DNA of 34,071 bases, taken from positions 1 through 34,071 of the forward strand of contig CAIQCQ010000003.1 in the NCBI GenBank assembly GCA_903870365.1, in the 5' to 3' direction. Each line of letters begins with the position of its first letter. The stretch's first letter is position 1. Below, one piece after another: positions 31,263-34,071 of the stretch. The translations under genes and the position numbers were made by a program. The stretch comes from an uncultured bacterium (GTDB taxonomy: Bacteria; Patescibacteriota; Minisyncoccia; Phycocordibacterales; DATDWN01). The notes beneath the pieces were generated by a model that ran no database searches, had not been told where the DNA came from, and worked only from the letters and a program-made list of their open reading frames with translations.

Positions 31263-32771
31263 TTATTTAGGTCTCGTCAGGGGAAATGTTTGCAGATCAC
31301 GCAGAGGTTTATCCGCCAAAAAAGCAAAGAGTCGCTCACCAAAGCCAAAACCACAGGTTGGCGGCATACCGTATTCGAGCATCTCGACAAATTCCATATC
31401 TGGCATCATTGCTTCTTTGTCACCACCATCAAGTAAGTCCTGTTGTGTGTCAAAACGGTCTTTTTGATCAATGGGATCATTTAACTCTGAATAGCCATTA
31501 CCAATTTCGCTTCCCGCAAGAATAGGTTGAAATCTCTGGACTGTTTTTGTACCAAAGTTACTCTTTGCAAGTGGGGCGACGATGGTGGGGTGGTTAATCA
31601 CAAAAGCCGGGCCAGAAATATTTTTACGACAGTATTTCCAGAGGGTATCAATCAAACGTTCGCGGTTTGTCCCATCATATTTGATATGAAGTTCTTGTAA
31701 TTTCTCTACGATATCTTCATCTGTTGCGATCGAAATATCCACTCCAGTTTGTTTTTTGACTTCCTCACTATAATCAATTTCTTTCCATTCGTCAGAAAGG
31801 TCAAAACTATGTCCACGAGTAGTAAACTTGGTTGTACCAAAAACTGTTTGTGCAATCGTTCTATACAAATTTTGAACCAATGTCATCCCATCATGATAGT
31901 CGGCATATGCCCAATAAAATTCCATATTGGTAAACTCCTGTGCATGCTCTGGGCTGGTCCCTTCGTTACGATAGGCACGACCAATTTCAAAAGTCTTTGG
32001 GAAACCACCTGCCATGAGGCGTTTTTGCCATAGTTCACCGACAGAAATACGTAAATAGACGTCCATATCGAGGTCATTGAGATGAGTTTTAAACGGTTCA
32101 GCTTCTGCTCCGCCTGTGGTTACCTCAAGTGTTGGTGTTTCCACTTCCAAAAAGCCTTCGTGCTTTAAAAATTCACGAGTTGCATCCCAAAATTTACTTT
32201 TCTTGACCATCAAGTCACGTAGTTCATCGTTCATCAAAAGATCGAGGTAGCGCTTGCGATATCGTTCGTCCACATCTTGCAAACCATGGAATTTTTCTGG
32301 TAGTGGGAGGAGTGACTTGCTGGCCATGATCCAGGTCTTGGTCAACAAACTCTGCTCACCTGTCTTGCTGGTTAAAGCGTGACCTGTGACAGAGATAAAG
32401 TCACCAATGTCTACGGTGTCAGTAAACAACTGAAAACCATCTTGCCCTATGACTGTCTTAGGCATACCTTCGGCGCCTAAGACAGTCATAGGCGAGATTT
32501 CTATTTGCTCGTCCTTTTTAAAAATAGCCTGGATTTTGTCTGTACCATCAAACAAAACCACAAACAGGATCGCCCCTTGTCCACGAATAGCCATGACTCG
32601 TCCAGCCAGCGACACATCTTGCGCACCTTTTTCAAAGTTTTCAAAATCCTTCTTAAAATCCGCATTGGAAAAATCTCGTGGAACTTTTGCCGGATACGGG
32701 TTTATACCCTGTGCACGCAAAATCTCCAACTTGTTCAACCTCCCTTCTCGTATTTCTTCTAAGCTTGCCAT
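31263..32771 (-). CDS. lysS: Lysyl-tRNA synthetase, class II
   Basis: A 502-aa class II enzyme of normal length. N-terminal OB-fold anticodon-binding domain ('VSLAGRVMAIRGQG', residues about 50-150) and catalytic domain with motif 1 in 'FLKHEGFLEVETPTLEVTTGGAEAEPF', motif 2 'FEIGRAYRNEGTSPEHAQEFTNMEF', and motif 3 'GFGFGERLFAFLADKPLRDLQTFPL' at the C-terminus. It attaches lysine to tRNA-Lys. The ATG at 32771 has no Shine-Dalgarno. It is separated from mraZ by a terminator and from the SnoaL-like gene by about 125 nt, so it is likely its own unit. Confidence 0.98.
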   Translation of the reverse strand: MASLEEIREGRLNKLEILRAQGINPYPAKVPRDFSNADFKKDFENFEKGAQDVSLAGRVMAIRGQGAILFVVLFDGTDKIQAIFKKDEQIEISPMTVLGAEGMPKTVIGQDGFQLFTDTVDIGDFISVTGHALTSKTGEQSLLTKTWIMASKSLLPLPEKFHGLQDVDERYRKRYLDLLMNDELRDLMVKKSKFWDATREFLKHEGFLEVETPTLEVTTGGAEAEPFKTHLNDLDMDVYLRISVGELWQKRLMAGGFPKTFEIGRAYRNEGTSPEHAQEFTNMEFYWAYADYHDGMTLVQNLYRTIAQTVFGTTKFTTRGHSFDLSDEWKEIDYSEEVKKQTGVDISIATDEDIVEKLQELHIKYDGTNRERLIDTLWKYCRKNISGPAFVINHPTIVAPLAKSNFGTKTVQRFQPILAGSEIGNGYSELNDPIDQKDRFDTQQDLLDGGDKEAMMPDMEFVEMLEYGMPPTCGFGFGERLFAFLADKPLRDLQTFPLTRPK

Positions 32772-32838
32772 ATATAAGGATATGATAGCGGAAAAAGGAG
32801 AAAAACAAAAGGTCTACGTAACCCAATGCTTGTATACC

Positions 32839-32859
32839 AAAAATCACCCATAGGGGTGA
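32839..32859 (-). terminator. Terminator of the SnoaL-like gene
   Basis: On the minus strand TCACCC (32859-32854) pairs with GGGTGA (32849-32844), followed by TTTTT. A further hairpin, ATCCAA with TTGGAT, stands just upstream at about 32866-32886. Confidence 0.8.
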
Positions 32860-32895
32860 CTTGAGATCCAAAGACTATCCTTGGATAGCTACACT

Positions 32896-33249
32896 CTATT
32901 TACCGTAGTAAAATCGTTCATGAACAATTTTACCGTCTTTCCATGTCTGCACTGACACCTGACTGCGTGCGACACGTCCCCAATCCTTGTGAGTCAAATC
33001 CATCCATGATTCGATCATAGCCACGTTTTCACCAAAAGCCACGTTCAAAATCTTCATACCATGAAATTCAACTACTCCACCGACAAAAGCTTCCTCATAC
33101 TTTCGACTGACTTCCTTACCAACACGAGGTTCCTCACTGTTTTCCTGCATGACCACGTCGTCAGCATAGTATTTATCAAATGCCTCAAGTATCTTGCCGC
33201 CTGCGATCATTGCGTTTAAGTCCGCAACGTTTGTTTGTATATCATTCAT
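32896..33249 (-). CDS. SnoaL-like / NTF2-like protein
   Basis: A 117-aa single-domain protein with the NTF2-like cone: N-terminal helices 'LNAMIAGGKILEAFDKYYADDVVMQEN', then strands 'FHGMKILNVAFGENVAMIESWMDL' and 'RVARSQVSVQTWKDGKIVHERFYY'. Its closest type is the SnoaL-like polyketide-cyclase/nuclear-transport-factor family, where the ligand sits in the cone; such proteins do many things and the substrate cannot be read. The final 'DGKI..ErFYY' matches the family ending well. No Shine-Dalgarno before the ATG at 33249. Confidence 0.88.
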   Translation of the reverse strand: MNDIQTNVADLNAMIAGGKILEAFDKYYADDVVMQENSEEPRVGKEVSRKYEEAFVGGVVEFHGMKILNVAFGENVAMIESWMDLTHKDWGRVARSQVSVQTWKDGKIVHERFYYGK

Positions 33250-33383
33250 ATGTTTTTGGTTATTGATAATGTGAGAGTATACACTACATTACTCACTCAA
33301 CAAATCCATACCTGTCATGCAGTGTGGTTTTGGAATACCAAAGAGGTGGAATGGGAGAAAATGGGGACAGTCACGATATTTTA

Positions 33384-33752
33384 TCACACACTACCATACG
33401 GCATATAATCCGTTAACTCTGTCACAGTAGACGAAGCATCTGTGACTACCATGACACTACCGAGATGGTCTGTGAGGTCATAGGAGAGGGTTGGTTGTGT
33501 ATCACTGGTTTTGACTTGTCTGAGTGTTCCTCCGTGTTTAATCAACAAACCGGAACCTTTCTTTACGAGTAACTTGTTATGCTTAAGATCTATCAACAAG
33601 GTGGATGTTGCACTCATTGTGACTTTTGTATTGGATGAGATTGTCAGGGAATACGGAAGTGATACAGTACCGGTGACTGTACAGTTAGATGTGAGCGTGG
33701 TGGATGCAGTTGATGAGAAGGTACAGGTACCGAGGTTTACTGAACAACTATT
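33384..33752 (-). pseudogene. RHS-repeat-type protein remnant
   Basis: The frame contains 'LSYDLTDHLGSVMVVTD' and 'LTDYMPYGSV', the diagnostic end of the RHS core ('DHLGS...D..G......Y.PYG'), directly followed by a stop. Before it the same frame stays open upstream to 33752 with a Ser/Thr-rich stretch (SSTASTTLTSN, SLPYSLTISSN), which looks like a beta-rich surface-protein domain. An intact RHS protein would be much longer on both sides, and there is no start codon with ribosome site at the open end, so I call it a broken remnant of a large secreted or surface protein. Confidence 0.65.
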
Positions 33753-33822
33753 TCAAAGAAGTACAGAAATTATACTACGGTGTTGTTAGAAAAAACGGTA
33801 CCTGACATCTATTCCTGATATA

Positions 33823-34071
33823 CTATCCGAGAGAAGTTAGAGCCAATCCAAGAGCAATAATACATATTACTACAAATAACGGAATCGAAAGAAATAATCC
33901 TAATAATAGATAGCCCCCCGTCTATATTGTTTTTTATAAAAAAGGAAAAAACTTATAATTATTCCTATTCCAAAAAATGCATATATAAGATTACTTAAAA
34001 AAGGAGAGACGGCAAGAAAATTTTTATCACTTAATTTCCCTACAAGAAAAATATTTCCTACTACATACAGA
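33823..34071 (-). pseudogene. C-terminal part of a membrane protein with a frameshift at a G6 tract
   Basis: Reading leftward from the window edge, one frame encodes 'NLIYAFFGIGIIISFFLFYKK' style membrane sequence up to 'QYRRG', then meets a stop. At the G6 tract (plus strand C6, 33914-33919) a shift of one base continues into 'YLLLGLFLSIPLFVVICI' and 'IALGLALTSLG' with a stop at 33823-33825. Both parts are hydrophobic, as expected of one multi-pass protein. It is a pseudogene, a slippage-controlled gene or a sequencing error; the N-terminus is outside the window. Confidence 0.55.

Noticed and set aside
33511..33789. Plus-strand frame of 92 codons over the RHS remnant
   Set aside because: The opposite strand carries the recognisable RHS ending; the plus frame is its shadow.
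1..34071. CRISPR array, rRNA genes, and tmRNA
   Set aside because: I saw no regularly spaced direct repeats of 24-40 nt, no cas-like genes, no conserved rRNA segments and no tmRNA end structure in the window.

Overview
The window looks like a chromosome segment of a Candidate Phyla Radiation (Patescibacteria, Parcubacteria-like) bacterium. The evidence is a reduced mraZ-rsmH-ftsL-ftsI division cluster, SD-less housekeeping genes (dnaJ, lysS, dsbA-like, rsmH, ftsI), AT-rich spacers, dispersed GTCATTCCC-type palindromes, and large serine recombinases, one of which reads into a tRNA gene. This taxonomic call is an inference from gene content and style; no rRNA is present to confirm it.

Layout. 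1-2313: the N-terminus of an IS30-like transposase at the left edge, then a GC-richer two-gene operon of unknown paralogous zinc-ribbon proteins. 2353-4122: an accessory patch with a perfect hairpin, a small PBECR-like (BECR-fold) nuclease candidate, and a tyrosine recombinase that has a terminator hairpin directly before its start codon. 4150-6945: a structured spacer, then a GC-rich radical SAM gene with an unexpected secretion-signal-like N-terminus. 6956-10768: lysozyme-like protein, membrane-anchored DsbA-like protein, DnaJ, and AlkA-type glycosylase, followed by a 122-nt fold-back element. 10845-13758: a degenerate tRNA-like stretch, an intact tRNA-Glu(CTC), a serine integrase whose 3' end is antisense to that tRNA, and a winged-helix regulator. 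13814-14889: a strongly structured leader or ncRNA with crossing helices and a terminator, then a membrane-anchored trypsin-like protease. 14966-17418: zinc-ribbon protein and UvrD/Rep-like helicase. 17494-19815: a second GC-rich block (unknown protein, HIT protein, unknown protein, ribbon-helix-helix protein). 19843-23034: a mobile module of HUH replication initiator, 60-aa protein and large serine recombinase with overlapping ends. 23181-26994: accessory genes (methyltransferase, DUF4393-like protein, kinase-fold-like protein, small unknowns, GNAT). 27076-30922: ftsI, ftsL-like, rsmH and mraZ, with MraZ boxes on the promoter. 31263-33249: lysS and a SnoaL-like protein. 33384-34071: remains of an RHS-type protein and a frameshifted membrane protein.

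Two gene styles coexist. The GC-richer genes (168-2265, 4694-6847, 17587-19770) carry purine-rich Shine-Dalgarno sequences close to AAGGAG and GC hairpins behind them. The housekeeping genes mostly have no visible Shine-Dalgarno. The strongest candidates for something undescribed are the crossing-helix RNA before the protease, the fold-back element behind alkA, the integrase-tRNA antisense arrangement, the radical SAM protein with a signal-like N-terminus, and the duplicated intercistronic hairpins of the GC-rich block.
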